A stretch of DNA of 64,000 nt from Marinobacter sp. (GTDB taxonomy: Bacteria; Pseudomonadota; Gammaproteobacteria; Pseudomonadales; Oleiphilaceae), in assembly GCA_014359475.1 (NCBI GenBank), contig JACIZI010000001.1, positions 310,001-374,000 of the forward strand, written 5' to 3'. Shown in pieces: positions 39,607-48,758 of this stretch (position 1 is its first letter; each line of letters opens with the position of its first letter). The notes under the pieces were generated by a model. That model did no database searches, was not told the origin of the DNA, and saw only the letters and a program-made list of their open reading frames with translations. Position numbers and translations under genes: made by a program.

Positions 39607-41280
39607 TCAGCTGTTGGCCTCGTCCCGGAGTTCACGGCGCAGAATCTTGCCCACGTTGGTTTTCGGCAGTTCGTCCCGGAACACGAAGAACTTGGGCACC
39701 TTGTAGGCCGTCAGCCGCTCGCGACAGTATTCCTTCAGCTCGTTGGCTGACAGGTTTTCGTTCTTAGACACCAGGAAAACCTTCACGGCTTCGCCGCTCT
39801 TGTCATCCGGGATACCGACCGCCGCGCATTCAACCACGTCCGGATGGCCGCTCACCACATCTTCCACCTCATTCGGGAAGACGTTAAAGCCGGACACAAT
39901 AATCATGTCCTTCTTGCGGTCCACGATGCGGATGTAGCCGTCTTCCTGAATCACAGCCACGTCACCGGTGCGCAGGAAGCCGTCCTCGGTAAAGGACTTT
40001 TTGGTGTCCTCCGGACGCTGCCAGTAGCCGCGCATGACCTGCGGGCCTTTCACACACAACTCGCCCGGCTCACCCAGCGGGGTTTCTTTACCGTCGTCAT
40101 CGATGGTCTTGACCTGGGTAGAGGGAATCGGCAAACCGATGGTACCGATCTGAATGGCACTGGGGGGATTCACCGACACCACCGGCGACGTTTCGGTCAT
40201 ACCGAAACCTTCCCCAATGTCGCAGCCGGTAACCCGCTTCCACATTTTTGCCGTATCGCTGGTCAGGGCCATGCCCCCGGAAGAGGTCATCTTCAGGCTG
40301 CTGAAATCCAGATCCTGGAATTCTTCCTTGTTACACAGGCCAACGAACAGGGTGTTCAGGCCCATGAACGAGGTAAACTTGTGCTGCTTCAGCTCCTTGA
40401 TGAAAGCGTCCAGGTCCCGCGGATTGGGGATCAGTACGTTGTGCCCGCCGGCTTCCAGCATCACACCGCAATTCAGGGTGAAGGAATAGATGTGATACAA
40501 CGGCAGCGGCGCGATGATGACCTCTTTGCCGTCCTCCAGTTTGTCCTCCATCATCGGACGGGTCTGCACCAGGTTAGCCACCAGGTTTCCGTGGGTCAGC
40601 ATGGCACCCTTGGCCACACCGGTGGTACCGCCGGTGTACTGCAGGACCGCGATATCATCCTGCTTGCACGTCACCGGAGAAAACTTCTCACGGCCACCGG
40701 CAGACAATACCGCAGGCAGCTTGTGGGCCTGGGGCAGATTAAACGGTGGCACCATCTTCTTCACGTACCTGACCGCCGCGTTCATCAACTGACGCTTGGG
40801 AAAGCCATGCATGTCAGCCAGTTCAGTGACGATGACATGCTCGATACTGGTATTGGGCAGTACTTTTTCAGCGTTGTGAGCCATGTTTGCCAGAACCACC
40901 AGCGCCCTGGCACCGGAGTCATTGAACTGGTGTTCCATTTCCCGGGTGGTGTACAGCGGGTTGGTGTTCACCACAATAAGGCCCGCGCGCATGGCACCGA
41001 AGACAACCACCGGATACTGGGTGACGTTGGGCAACTGAATGGCAATGCGGTCACCGGGCTTGAGGTCGGTCCGGTTCTGCAGCCAGGCAGCAAAGTTGCG
41101 ACTCTGGGTATCCAGGTCACGGTAGGTCAGGGTGACCCCTACCGCAGAAAATGCCGGGCGGTCAGCGTACTTGCGTACCGACTGCTCAAACATGTCCACC
41201 ATGCTCTGATATTTGTTCAGGTCTACCTCGCGGGGAATACCAGCGGGATATTTATCCTGATAAAACTGCTCAAAATCCAT
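39607..41280 (-). CDS. fadD: Long-chain fatty-acid-CoA ligase
   Basis: Activates fatty acids to acyl-CoA for beta-oxidation (ANL superfamily, inner-membrane associated). ATP/AMP loop YTGGTTGVAKGAM (about 215-227), second motif FGMTETSPVV, and the FACS signature DGFLRTGDVAVIQEDGYIRIVDRKKD, ending with catalytic lysine region KTNVGKILRREL. 557 residues. The ATG at 41280 is preceded by AGGAGAAGGTG; an upstream ATG 14 codons earlier is less likely. It sits upstream of hrpA and the FabH-like gene. Confidence 0.95.
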   Translation of the reverse strand: MDFEQFYQDKYPAGIPREVDLNKYQSMVDMFEQSVRKYADRPAFSAVGVTLTYRDLDTQSRNFAAWLQNRTDLKPGDRIAIQLPNVTQYPVVVFGAMRAGLIVVNTNPLYTTREMEHQFNDSGARALVVLANMAHNAEKVLPNTSIEHVIVTELADMHGFPKRQLMNAAVRYVKKMVPPFNLPQAHKLPAVLSAGGREKFSPVTCKQDDIAVLQYTGGTTGVAKGAMLTHGNLVANLVQTRPMMEDKLEDGKEVIIAPLPLYHIYSFTLNCGVMLEAGGHNVLIPNPRDLDAFIKELKQHKFTSFMGLNTLFVGLCNKEEFQDLDFSSLKMTSSGGMALTSDTAKMWKRVTGCDIGEGFGMTETSPVVSVNPPSAIQIGTIGLPIPSTQVKTIDDDGKETPLGEPGELCVKGPQVMRGYWQRPEDTKKSFTEDGFLRTGDVAVIQEDGYIRIVDRKKDMIIVSGFNVFPNEVEDVVSGHPDVVECAAVGIPDDKSGEAVKVFLVSKNENLSANELKEYCRERLTAYKVPKFFVFRDELPKTNVGKILRRELRDEANS

Positions 41281-41457
41281 CACCTTCTCCTGTCCGGGCG
41301 CTTGTGATTGTAATTGCGTCAAGCTGCGGGCTGATCAGAAATCAACCCGACAAAAGTATCAGCCTCAAAAAAGAGACGGAAGAATACCAGTTTTGAGAAC
41401 GATGAGGTAGTTTCCAGACAAGCCAGCGTTAACCATAAAGCTCCCTGATCAGGCCGG

Positions 41458-42636
41458 TTACTTGCTGAGATATTTCATGGCGGACTCCATCCCCTCGATG
41501 GTCAGCGGATACATGTGATCCCCCACCAGCTGGCGGGTCATGGCCAGGGAGCCGCCGTTACCCCAGTAGCTTTCCGGCAACGGATTCAGCCAGACCACCT
41601 TGCGGAAGTGTTCCTGCACCCGCTGAAACCAGGTAGCGCCGGCTTCTTCGTTCCAATGCTCGATGGAGCCGCCGGGATGGGAGATTTCATAAGGGGCCAT
41701 GGTGGCATCCCCCACAAAGATCACCTTATAGTCCGGGGTGTACTTGTGCAGGATATCCCAGGTCGACGTCGTCTCACTCATGCGGCGGATATTGCTCTTC
41801 CACACGCTCTCATAAATGAAGTTATGGAAGTAGAAATACTCCATGTGCTTGAATTCCATCCTGGCCGCGGAGAACAGTTCCTCGCAGACCCGGATGTGAG
41901 GATCCATGGAGCCGCCCACATCAAAGAAGATCAGCACTTTGACCGCGTTATGCCGCTCCGGCACCATCTTCAGGTCCAGGTAGCCGGCGTTGCGGGCGGT
42001 GGAGCGGATGGTGTCATCCATATCCAGCTTGTCCGCGGCACCCTGGCGGGCAAATTTCCGGAGCCGGCGCAGGGCCACCTTGATATTGCGGATGCCCAGG
42101 GTAACGCTGTCGTCCAGGTCCTTGAACTGGCGCTTTTCCCAGACCTTGACCGCCCGGCCCTGACGACCCTCCTTCTGGCCGATACGGAAACCTTCCGGAT
42201 TATAGCCATTGGCGCCGAACGGAGAGGTACCGCCGGTGCCGATCCACTTGTTGCCCCCGGCGTGGCGCTCGTTCTGTTCTTCCATGCGTTTCTTGAAGGT
42301 TTCGATGAGCTCTTCAAGTCCGCCCAGGGAATCGATTTTCGCCTTGTCTTCTTCCGACAGGTGTTTCTCGAACTCGGCACGGAGCCAGTCCTCGGGAATC
42401 AGGGCTTCCAGCAGGTCATCGAGCTTCTCGATGCCCTCAAAATAGGCCTGGAAGGCCCGGTCGAACTTGTCGAAATGCCGCTCATCCTTGACCAGACAGA
42501 CCCGGGCCAGGTGATAGAAGTCCTCCATATCCGCGAACGCCAGCCGCTTCTGCAGGGCCTCCATCAGATCCAGATATTCCCGCAGGCTGGCGGGCACCCG
42601 GGCGCGGCGGACTTCCAGAAAAAAATCAATCAGCAT
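41458..42636 (-). CDS. CoxE-like VWA-domain protein, MoxR partner
   Basis: 392 residues, no signal peptide, cytoplasmic. A helical N-domain is followed by a von Willebrand A domain whose metal-site motif reads FFDVGGSMD (DVGGS at about 239-243), a Gly-for-Ser variant of DxSxS found in CoxE-like proteins. Such proteins act with MoxR AAA ATPases in metal insertion or chaperone-like remodelling. It begins 6 bases after the moxR-like gene, so the two are one unit. The client is unknown; no cox or dehydrogenase genes are nearby. Confidence 0.88.
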   Translation of the reverse strand: MLIDFFLEVRRARVPASLREYLDLMEALQKRLAFADMEDFYHLARVCLVKDERHFDKFDRAFQAYFEGIEKLDDLLEALIPEDWLRAEFEKHLSEEDKAKIDSLGGLEELIETFKKRMEEQNERHAGGNKWIGTGGTSPFGANGYNPEGFRIGQKEGRQGRAVKVWEKRQFKDLDDSVTLGIRNIKVALRRLRKFARQGAADKLDMDDTIRSTARNAGYLDLKMVPERHNAVKVLIFFDVGGSMDPHIRVCEELFSAARMEFKHMEYFYFHNFIYESVWKSNIRRMSETTSTWDILHKYTPDYKVIFVGDATMAPYEISHPGGSIEHWNEEAGATWFQRVQEHFRKVVWLNPLPESYWGNGGSLAMTRQLVGDHMYPLTIEGMESAMKYLSK

Positions 42637-42642
42637 AAAGCA

Positions 42643-43485
42643 TCAGCTCCGGCGACGGGCCATGAATGCCAGCTTCTGCAGCAGGTGCACGTCCTGTTCG
42701 TTCTTCACCAGTGCCCCGTACAGCGGCGGCAGCGCGGAACTGCTGTCCTTCTCCTGCAGCGCCTTGGCAGACAGCTCGTCGGCCATCAACAACTTGAGCC
42801 AGTCGATCAGCTCGGACGTGGACGGTTTTTTCTTGAGACCCGGCACCTTGCGCACATCAAAAAACACCTCCAGGGCATCCCGAACCAGATTCTGCTGCAG
42901 GTTCGGGAAGTGCACGTCCACGATATCCTGCATGGTGTCATGGTCCGGGAAGCTGATGTAGTGGAAGAAACAGCGCCGCAGGAACGCATCCGGCAGTTCC
43001 TTCTCGTTGTTACTGGTAATCACCACAATCGGCCGCTGCTTTGCCCTGATCGTCTGCTGGGTTTCGTAAACGAAAAACTCCATGCGGTCCAGTTCCAGCA
43101 GCAGGTCATTCGGGAACTCGATGTCCGCCTTGTCGACCTCATCGATCAGCAGCACCGCCTGCTCCTCCGCCTCAAAGGCTTCCCAGAGCTTGCCCTTGAC
43201 GATGTAGTTGCTGATGTCCTTGACCTTCTCGTCCCCCAGCTGGGAATCCCGCAGGCGGGACACCGCATCGTACTCGTACAGGCCCTGCTGGGCCTTGGTG
43301 GTGGACTTGATGTGCCAGGGGATCAGTCGCATGCCCAGCGCAGCGGCCATTTCCTCCGCCAGCAGGGTCTTGCCGGTGCCCGGTTCACCCTTGATGAGCA
43401 GTGGGCGCTGCAGGGTTATGGCGGCGTTAACCGCCATCTGCAAGTCGTCAGTGGCTACATATTTATCGGTACCGGTAAACTTCAT
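42643..43485 (-). CDS. MoxR-family AAA+ ATPase
   Basis: 280 residues. Walker A GEPGTGKT (33-40), Walker B VLLIDEVDKAD (about 111-121), sensor-1 VVITSNNEKELPDAFLRRC with the arginine finger. MoxR proteins form hexamers that work with VWA partners; here the partner is the CoxE-like gene directly downstream. A terminator hairpin from the preceding operon separates it from the VWA membrane-protein gene upstream. Confidence 0.93.
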   Translation of the reverse strand: MKFTGTDKYVATDDLQMAVNAAITLQRPLLIKGEPGTGKTLLAEEMAAALGMRLIPWHIKSTTKAQQGLYEYDAVSRLRDSQLGDEKVKDISNYIVKGKLWEAFEAEEQAVLLIDEVDKADIEFPNDLLLELDRMEFFVYETQQTIRAKQRPIVVITSNNEKELPDAFLRRCFFHYISFPDHDTMQDIVDVHFPNLQQNLVRDALEVFFDVRKVPGLKKKPSTSELIDWLKLLMADELSAKALQEKDSSSALPPLYGALVKNEQDVHLLQKLAFMARRRS

Positions 43486-43543
43486 GCTGTCATTATCCTG
43501 TTCTGTCGTCGTTGAATCCGGGTTATCAAGTATAAAGACTTAA

Positions 43544-43565
43544 CCGGGCGCTGAAAAACGCCCGG
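43544..43565 (-). terminator. Hairpin after the VWA membrane-protein gene
   Basis: CCGGGCG / CGCCCGG, 7-bp stem with an 8-base loop, 12 bases past the stop at 43577. The minus-strand tail reads GTTAAGTCTTTATA, a weak U-tract. It marks the end of the long dnaX-to-VWA run. Confidence 0.55.
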
Positions 43566-43576
43566 CTACGGTGAAC

Positions 43577-45451
43577 TCAGGGTTTGTCCTTACCCTCGTC
43601 CCCGCGCTTCTTCTCCCGGCTGTCGTCGTCGCTTTCTTCACGGCTGTCCTGCTCATCGCCGGGCTCCTCCCCCTCCCCGGGCAGGTCGTCAAATTCGGAC
43701 AGGTCAAAATCTTCCAGCCCGAACTCCGCCAGCTCATCGGTGTCGTCATCCTCCGGCTCCGGGGACGCTTCCTCCTTCGGCTTCGGAGGCTGCTCCGGTT
43801 CCGCTTCCGGCTCCGGCTCTGGTTCAGAGGCTTTCTCCACCACTGACACGTCCGCTTCCTCTGTCTCGTCGGGTGTCCGGGTATCCGCCAGCGGGGTGTC
43901 AGAGGCGGGCTCATCTTCGCCACCCTGTTTCCTGCGGCGCAGGAACCAGAACAGAGCGCCGCCGAGAATCGCCAGCAGGGCGGCACCGATACCGCCGGTC
44001 AGCAGCCAGGCGGTTTTCTGGCCGGCTTCTTCTGCTTCGGTAACGGGCGGCGGGGCTTCAGCTTCCGGCTCGGTTTTGCCTGACTCCGGCGCTGCATCCG
44101 CCGGTTCCGGCAGCGGCTCCGGCTCCTCCACTTCGCTCAGGTCAATGGGGCCCTGGTCACCCGGGGGTGAAACAGGCTCAGCTCCCCCGGCAGCAGAATT
44201 GACAAACCGCAGCGTGGCTGTGAATTTGCGGGAAAACGTATGACCATCCGCCAGCACCGTCAGCTGGTAATCCCCGGCATCAGGCAGCGACCCGATCGTG
44301 TCGCGGTAAATCCCGTCCCCGGGAGGCAGCTCACCGGACAGCACCTTGGTGCCGCTGCGACCATCCGGCGCAGTCAGGGTCAGTGTCACCCTTAACAGGC
44401 CCAGAAATTCCGGGTCCAGCAATTGCTGCTCATCCTCGTAGAAGGCCACCCGGACCTGGACGGGGTCGTCTTCTCCGAAGGAAGACGGAACATCACTGAC
44501 CACCATGCGCAAGTCACTGACAACCGTCACCCGACTGTCCTCGCCCGGCTCGCCGTCAATGCGCCACTCCCCGGCTTGCGGTGATTTGACGGTAATCAGG
44601 TCATAAGCCTGCTCGCTCAGCCAGCGGGTATTGTCCGGATAATCCGCCGCACTGCGGCGATTACCGTCCGGATCCACCAGGCTCAGGGGCTCGTCAGACC
44701 CACCCGTTCCCCGGAAAATCAGCGCCGTGAACTCTTTGACACCCCGGTCCACCGTGAACCGGTTGCCTTCAATCGGCAGCTGCTCCTGGGGCACCGCGGC
44801 GTTCAGCGCCCGGAGAAACACCCGGTTCAACTCATCAGCACTGGTGGCCAGGGAATAACTCCCGCCGGAGGCATCGGCAATGGCACGCAACATGTCCGTA
44901 TCCGCGGCATCGGACAAGGCGATGGCGTGAAAGGTCGCCCCCCTGGCTGTAAGCCGGGGCACCAGCTTTTCCAGAATGCGCTTGCGTTCCTGGCGGTTCG
45001 CGGCATCGTCCGGGGCAATATCCACCTTGCCGTCGGTCAGCAGGATAAAGTGCGTGTTTTCCAGTGTTCCGTTGCTGTAATAGTCGTCGCTGGCCACTTC
45101 AATGGCCTTGCCCAGATTGGTGCGCAGTGCCACGGAATTGATCCCGGCGGAGCGCGCCCGGACTGTTTCCCGCCAGGCCTCGTCAACGGTACCGTGGGGA
45201 ACCAGCATGTTGACGTACTGGCCAAAGGTCCAGAGACCGGCGCTGGCATCACCCGGCAGCATGCCCGCCAGCAATCGCACCGCAGGCCGGCGCAGATTAT
45301 CCGGATCGGTTTTTTTCATGGACCCGGAAATATCGACGATCAGCCGCACATCGGCGTTATCAGGGAGACCGGGGGCGGACTGTGCACTCAATGCGGCAGG
45401 GAAAAGCAGAACCAGGAACAGGGCAAGTGTCGAAAGTGGCTTCAGCATCAA
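43577..45451 (-). CDS. Membrane-anchored VWA-domain protein with acidic tail
   Basis: 624 residues. Signal peptide (about 1-23, LSAQSA), then a VWA domain with an intact metal site, LIVDISGSMKK (DISGS 40-44), and an Ig/beta-sandwich-like middle region. A Pro/Glu-rich stretch precedes a transmembrane helix (about 490-512) followed by RRRK. A strongly acidic then Lys-rich cytoplasmic tail of about 110 residues ends the protein. The large domain is therefore periplasmic. Function unknown; it resembles TIGR03503-type envelope proteins by layout. It is preceded by a small membrane-protein gene. Confidence 0.8.
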   Translation of the reverse strand: MMLKPLSTLALFLVLLFPAALSAQSAPGLPDNADVRLIVDISGSMKKTDPDNLRRPAVRLLAGMLPGDASAGLWTFGQYVNMLVPHGTVDEAWRETVRARSAGINSVALRTNLGKAIEVASDDYYSNGTLENTHFILLTDGKVDIAPDDAANRQERKRILEKLVPRLTARGATFHAIALSDAADTDMLRAIADASGGSYSLATSADELNRVFLRALNAAVPQEQLPIEGNRFTVDRGVKEFTALIFRGTGGSDEPLSLVDPDGNRRSAADYPDNTRWLSEQAYDLITVKSPQAGEWRIDGEPGEDSRVTVVSDLRMVVSDVPSSFGEDDPVQVRVAFYEDEQQLLDPEFLGLLRVTLTLTAPDGRSGTKVLSGELPPGDGIYRDTIGSLPDAGDYQLTVLADGHTFSRKFTATLRFVNSAAGGAEPVSPPGDQGPIDLSEVEEPEPLPEPADAAPESGKTEPEAEAPPPVTEAEEAGQKTAWLLTGGIGAALLAILGGALFWFLRRRKQGGEDEPASDTPLADTRTPDETEEADVSVVEKASEPEPEPEAEPEQPPKPKEEASPEPEDDDTDELAEFGLEDFDLSEFDDLPGEGEEPGDEQDSREESDDDSREKKRGDEGKDKP

Positions 45452-45506
45452 TACTCCAGCGGATAATTTTTATCAGCCCCGAAAAGACCGCACCGGGTCC
45501 GGGGCC

Positions 45507-45851
45507 TTATTTTTTATAGAAACGGTAGCGCACCAGATCCAGTATCCAGACCAGCAACATAACGGCGGCCGCCAGGCCCATATTGAAAAAGGCCCGGGCC
45601 GCCTCGGCGGTCTCCCCGAGGATGGATTCATATCCGCCATGCAACCAGGCCGGCACCCACCAACCGGCCACTTCGGCCGACTGCACCGGGGTGAGTAATA
45701 CCACGATCAGAGCCGCCTGCAACAGGGTTCTCAGGCCATACAGGGGCAAGATGCGCAACAGGCGGGAAACCAGCAGGAAAAACACCACAAACGCCAGTGC
45801 GTAGGCGGTCCAGAAAATTGCGTATGCAAGCTGTGTATCTGCGTCCATCAT
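45507..45851 (-). CDS. Small conserved-looking membrane protein
   Basis: About 114 residues ([23 protein letters not shown] as the start region). Hydrophobic segments lie at about 12-30, 38-50 and 90-107, with a basic C-terminus (RYRFYKK). I do not recognise the family. A much longer frame continues upstream, but it only re-reads ycgN; the ATG overlaps the ycgN TGA (TGATG), which indicates coupled translation. It lies between ycgN and the VWA membrane protein, so a role with the latter is plausible. Confidence 0.75.
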   Translation of the reverse strand: MMDADTQLAYAIFWTAYALAFVVFFLLVSRLLRILPLYGLRTLLQAALIVVLLTPVQSAEVAGWWVPAWLHGGYESILGETAEAARAFFNMGLAAAVMLLVWILDLVRYRFYKK

Positions 45852-46297
45852 CAGAGTATCCAGTGAATAATGTGTTCTTCCCAGTCTTCTTCCGGCACCC
45901 GGTCCTCGGAAACAAAGCGGTTGCGAACGGATACGCCCGCCAGATGCACCGTTTCCGGGTCGCCGGATCGCAGCGGATGCCAGTCCGCCAGGGGCCGGCC
46001 TTCCGCCAGGGTGCGGTAGGCGCAGGTATACGGCAGCCAGTGAAATTCCCCGATGTTCTCCGGGGTCAGCACCGTGCATTCCGGCACTTTCTGCTTGCGC
46101 TCGGCGTAAACCGTGCACCCGCAATGGTCCTCGTCCATATACCGGCAGGCAACCTCGGTGTAATACACCTCGCCGGTGTCTTCATCTTCCAGCTTGGCCA
46201 GGCAGCATTTGCCGCAGCCGTCACAGAGGGATTCCCATTCCCCGGCGGTCATCTCGTCCAGACGCTTGCGCTGCCAGAAGGGAATCTCCGCAATCAT
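45851..46297 (-). CDS. ycgN: YcgN-family cysteine-cluster protein (UPF0260)
   Basis: 148 residues with eight or more cysteines arranged as CDGCGKCC, then ACRYM, HCGCTVY, PECTVL and YTCAYR, the CxxCxxCC-type cluster thought to bind Fe-S or zinc. Function unknown. The start ATG overlaps the ycgL stop (TAATG). The ycgL-ycgN adjacency is widespread in gammaproteobacteria. Confidence 0.92.
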   Translation of the reverse strand: MIAEIPFWQRKRLDEMTAGEWESLCDGCGKCCLAKLEDEDTGEVYYTEVACRYMDEDHCGCTVYAERKQKVPECTVLTPENIGEFHWLPYTCAYRTLAEGRPLADWHPLRSGDPETVHLAGVSVRNRFVSEDRVPEEDWEEHIIHWIL

Positions 46298-46587
46298 TAG
46301 CGATGCTGCTCAATCTTCTTGCGGAATTCCACCACATAGCCGCCCGACTCTGCGGGCATCTGCAGGTAAAAATCTTTGTCGTTGATGGCATCCAGCACCT
46401 CCCTGCCGGTAGTGCGGGCCAGCTTGCGTTCCGGAGTCATCACCAGATCCAGGGCATGCACCGGCTGGCCAAACAGCCCTCTCAGTGCCTCCGGCATCTG
46501 CTCCCAGTCAAAACCCCGGCGCACATACACGTAAGTGTCCGCTTTTTTGCTGCTGCGGAAAACCGAAACAAAAACCTTGTCGCTCAT
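46297..46587 (-). CDS. ycgL: YcgL-domain protein
   Basis: 96-residue YcgL family protein of unknown function ([30 protein letters not shown]-type segment [12 protein letters not shown]). Normal length. It overlaps the rnd stop by 4 bases (ATGA) and the ycgN start by 1 base. Confidence 0.92.
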   Translation of the reverse strand: MSDKVFVSVFRSSKKADTYVYVRRGFDWEQMPEALRGLFGQPVHALDLVMTPERKLARTTGREVLDAINDKDFYLQMPAESGGYVVEFRKKIEQHR

Positions 46588-47747
46588 GGTGTCAGTATGC
46601 CCCTGATGTCATCCTGCAGAGGCTCCAGCAGCTCTCTGCGCCATTGCTCTTCAAACAGCCCGCCGCTGCACGGATCTTCACCCATGGCTGCCTGCTGAAT
46701 CATCGCCTCCAGGCGCCGGCGCGGAGCCAGTAATTCGATGGGAATACCCCGCGCTTCCGCGACCGCTACCAGGCGCTTCCTGAGTTTCTTGTACAGCGCC
46801 TGCTGATCCCGGGTCAGCGGGCCCGGGATGACCGCCGGCAATGCCGGCAACCCCGACGGATCCGCCTCCAGCATATCCAGCAACAGCTCCCCGTAACGGC
46901 GGATGATACCCGGAGACAGGTCCGGAATACGGGACAGACCTGGCAGCGAGTCCGGCCGGGATTCCGCCAGCGCAATAAGGGCGGCATCCGGCACAACCCG
47001 GCTGCGGGGGCGGTCTTTGCGCCGGGCGGCCTGCTCACGCCAGATCACCAGGGACCGTAAAAGTTTCTGACGCTCATCGCTCAGGGCCCAGCCACCGCGC
47101 AGGCGCAGGTAATGCATGTCCGGATCGTCCTGGGCGGCCAGCTCCCGGGCAAACCGGTCAGACTCTTCCCGCAGGGCATCCGCCAGGCCTTTTTCTTCCA
47201 ATGTCTCACGAACCCAGCGATAAAGCGGCTCCAGAAAGCGCACATCATCCAGTGCGTAGCGTTGCTGGGCCTCACTGAGAGGCCGGCTCAGCCAGTCCGA
47301 CCGGCTGGCGGACTTGTCCAGGGATTCCCCGAACAGCCCCTCCACCAGCCTCGCATAACCCATCGAGAAGCCCGCCCCCGCCATGGCCGCACCGATCTGC
47401 AGATCCACCACCCCGGCGGGCTGCACCCCCAGCCAGTGCCGGAACAACTCCAGATCCTCACTCATCGCGTACAACAGCTTGAGGCGTGACGGATCCTCAA
47501 GTACCTGACGAAACCGGTCCGAAGCCGCCGCCACCGAGGGATCGACCAGACAGTAATCAGCACCACAACCCAATTGCACCAGCCCCGGAATCGGATAGAA
47601 GGTACTGACCCGCTCAAACTCGGTGTCCAGCGCCAGAGGTCTTCCCTGATGATCCTCCAGCCAGGCATCCAGCGCCCCGGCATCCTCAATCCAGCGAATC
47701 TGCTCCGGTGCAGCCGGAACGCATCCAGCCAGATCAGGTAATTCCAT
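46584..47747 (-). CDS. rnd: Ribonuclease D
   Basis: 3'-5' exoribonuclease for tRNA 3'-end trimming. The DEDDy exonuclease motifs are LALDTEFER (Asp41, Glu43), SEDLELFRHW and the third motif QRYALDDVRFLEPLY. An HRDC domain follows (about 210-290, KLLRSLVIWREQAAR) plus a second HRDC-like region. 387 residues, full length. It lies between recR and ycgL on the same strand, as in many gammaproteobacteria. Confidence 0.95.
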   Translation of the reverse strand: MELPDLAGCVPAAPEQIRWIEDAGALDAWLEDHQGRPLALDTEFERVSTFYPIPGLVQLGCGADYCLVDPSVAAASDRFRQVLEDPSRLKLLYAMSEDLELFRHWLGVQPAGVVDLQIGAAMAGAGFSMGYARLVEGLFGESLDKSASRSDWLSRPLSEAQQRYALDDVRFLEPLYRWVRETLEEKGLADALREESDRFARELAAQDDPDMHYLRLRGGWALSDERQKLLRSLVIWREQAARRKDRPRSRVVPDAALIALAESRPDSLPGLSRIPDLSPGIIRRYGELLLDMLEADPSGLPALPAVIPGPLTRDQQALYKKLRKRLVAVAEARGIPIELLAPRRRLEAMIQQAAMGEDPCSGGLFEEQWRRELLEPLQDDIRGILTP

Positions 47748-47781
47748 AAAAAATTCCGGTGCAACCTAAAGAGTTAAAGAG

Positions 47782-48384
47782 TTAATCCGTGAGGGGTTTT
47801 CTTCCGCGGAAGGCGTGCGTGAGGGTAAAGCCATTGACGTAACCAAGTTCACCGCCCACGGGTATCCCATGGGCCAGCCGGGTAATCAGAATTTCCCGGT
47901 CCGCCAGACGGTCCGCAATGTAATGGGCGGTGGCCTCACCTTCCACCGTCGGGTTGGTCGCCAGAATCAGCTCGGACACCCCCTCGCTTTTTACCCGGGA
48001 CAGCAAGCGCTCGATGCCGATTTCCTCCGGGCCTATGCCGTCAATCGGCGACAGGTGCCCCATCAGCACGAAATAGCCGCCCCGGTAGTCGCCGGCCTGC
48101 TCGATGGCCAGCAGGTCGGACGGGCTCTCCACCACACACAGCGTGCCATTGCGGCGTTCCGGTTTCACGCAGATACCGCAGATCTCGCTGTCCGCAAAAT
48201 TCTGGCAGTTGTCGCAGCGACGCACCCCGTCCATGGCATTGGACAAAGCCTGTGACAGACGGGTACCACCGGAGCGACCGCGTTCCAGCAGATGAAACGC
48301 CATGCGCTGGGCGGTCTTCTGGCCTACCCCCGGCAGGCAACGCAGGGATTCAACAAGTTCATCCAGTAACGGACTGAAAGCCAT
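47782..48384 (-). CDS. recR: Recombination mediator RecR
   Basis: 200-residue protein that acts with RecF and RecO in gap repair. N-terminal helix-hairpin-helix ([20 protein letters not shown]), C4 zinc finger ([16 protein letters not shown]) and a Toprim domain ([19 protein letters not shown]). Full length. Nine bases after ybaB, in the classic dnaX-ybaB-recR order. Confidence 0.97.
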   Translation of the reverse strand: MAFSPLLDELVESLRCLPGVGQKTAQRMAFHLLERGRSGGTRLSQALSNAMDGVRRCDNCQNFADSEICGICVKPERRNGTLCVVESPSDLLAIEQAGDYRGGYFVLMGHLSPIDGIGPEEIGIERLLSRVKSEGVSELILATNPTVEGEATAHYIADRLADREILITRLAHGIPVGGELGYVNGFTLTHAFRGRKPLTD

Positions 48385-48393
48385 GCAGAATCC

Positions 48394-48717
48394 TCAGAAC
48401 GGCATCTTGAAACCGGGGGGCATCCCCATACCGGACATCATGCCGGACATCTTCTCCTTCTGGTTTTCCTCCACCCGGCGCACCGCATCGTTGACCGCGG
48501 CAGCCATCAGGTCTTCCAGAATCTCCTTGTCTTCACTCATCAGGGAAGCATCGATATCCACCTTGCGCACATCGTGGCGACCATTCATGGTGATCTTTAC
48601 CAGACCGGCGCCGGCTTCACCGGTCACCTCGGCTTTGGCGGCCTCCTCCTGGGCCTTCTTCATCTCTTCCTGCATCTGTTGGGCTTTTTTCATGATATCG
48701 CCCATACCATTCATCAT
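48394..48717 (-). CDS. ybaB: YbaB/EbfC nucleoid-associated protein
   Basis: 107-residue homodimeric DNA-binding protein. [17 protein letters not shown] helix followed by [20 protein letters not shown] is the family pattern. Met- and Gly-rich C-terminus ([19 protein letters not shown]), a usual family feature. Between dnaX and recR. Confidence 0.95.
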   Translation of the reverse strand: MMNGMGDIMKKAQQMQEEMKKAQEEAAKAEVTGEAGAGLVKITMNGRHDVRKVDIDASLMSEDKEILEDLMAAAVNDAVRRVEENQKEKMSGMMSGMGMPPGFKMPF

Positions 48718-48758
48718 CGGATCTGCCTCCAGAGAAAGCGGTTGTTCAGAGCCCTGAA

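Noticed and set aside
41364-41397. CTCAAAA / TTTTGAG dyad upstream of fadD as a FadR or PsrA operator
   Set aside because: Spacing of 20 bases and sequence do not match either known operator.
41515-43515. Open frame of about 660 codons antisense to the MoxR and VWA genes
   Set aside because: The two real genes show full family motifs on the minus strand; the plus frame has none and spans both of them.
45852-46124. N-terminal extension of the small membrane protein to about 205 residues
   Set aside because: The extra residues are Arg/Gly/Pro-rich and simply re-read ycgN in another frame; the TGATG junction gives a sensible start.
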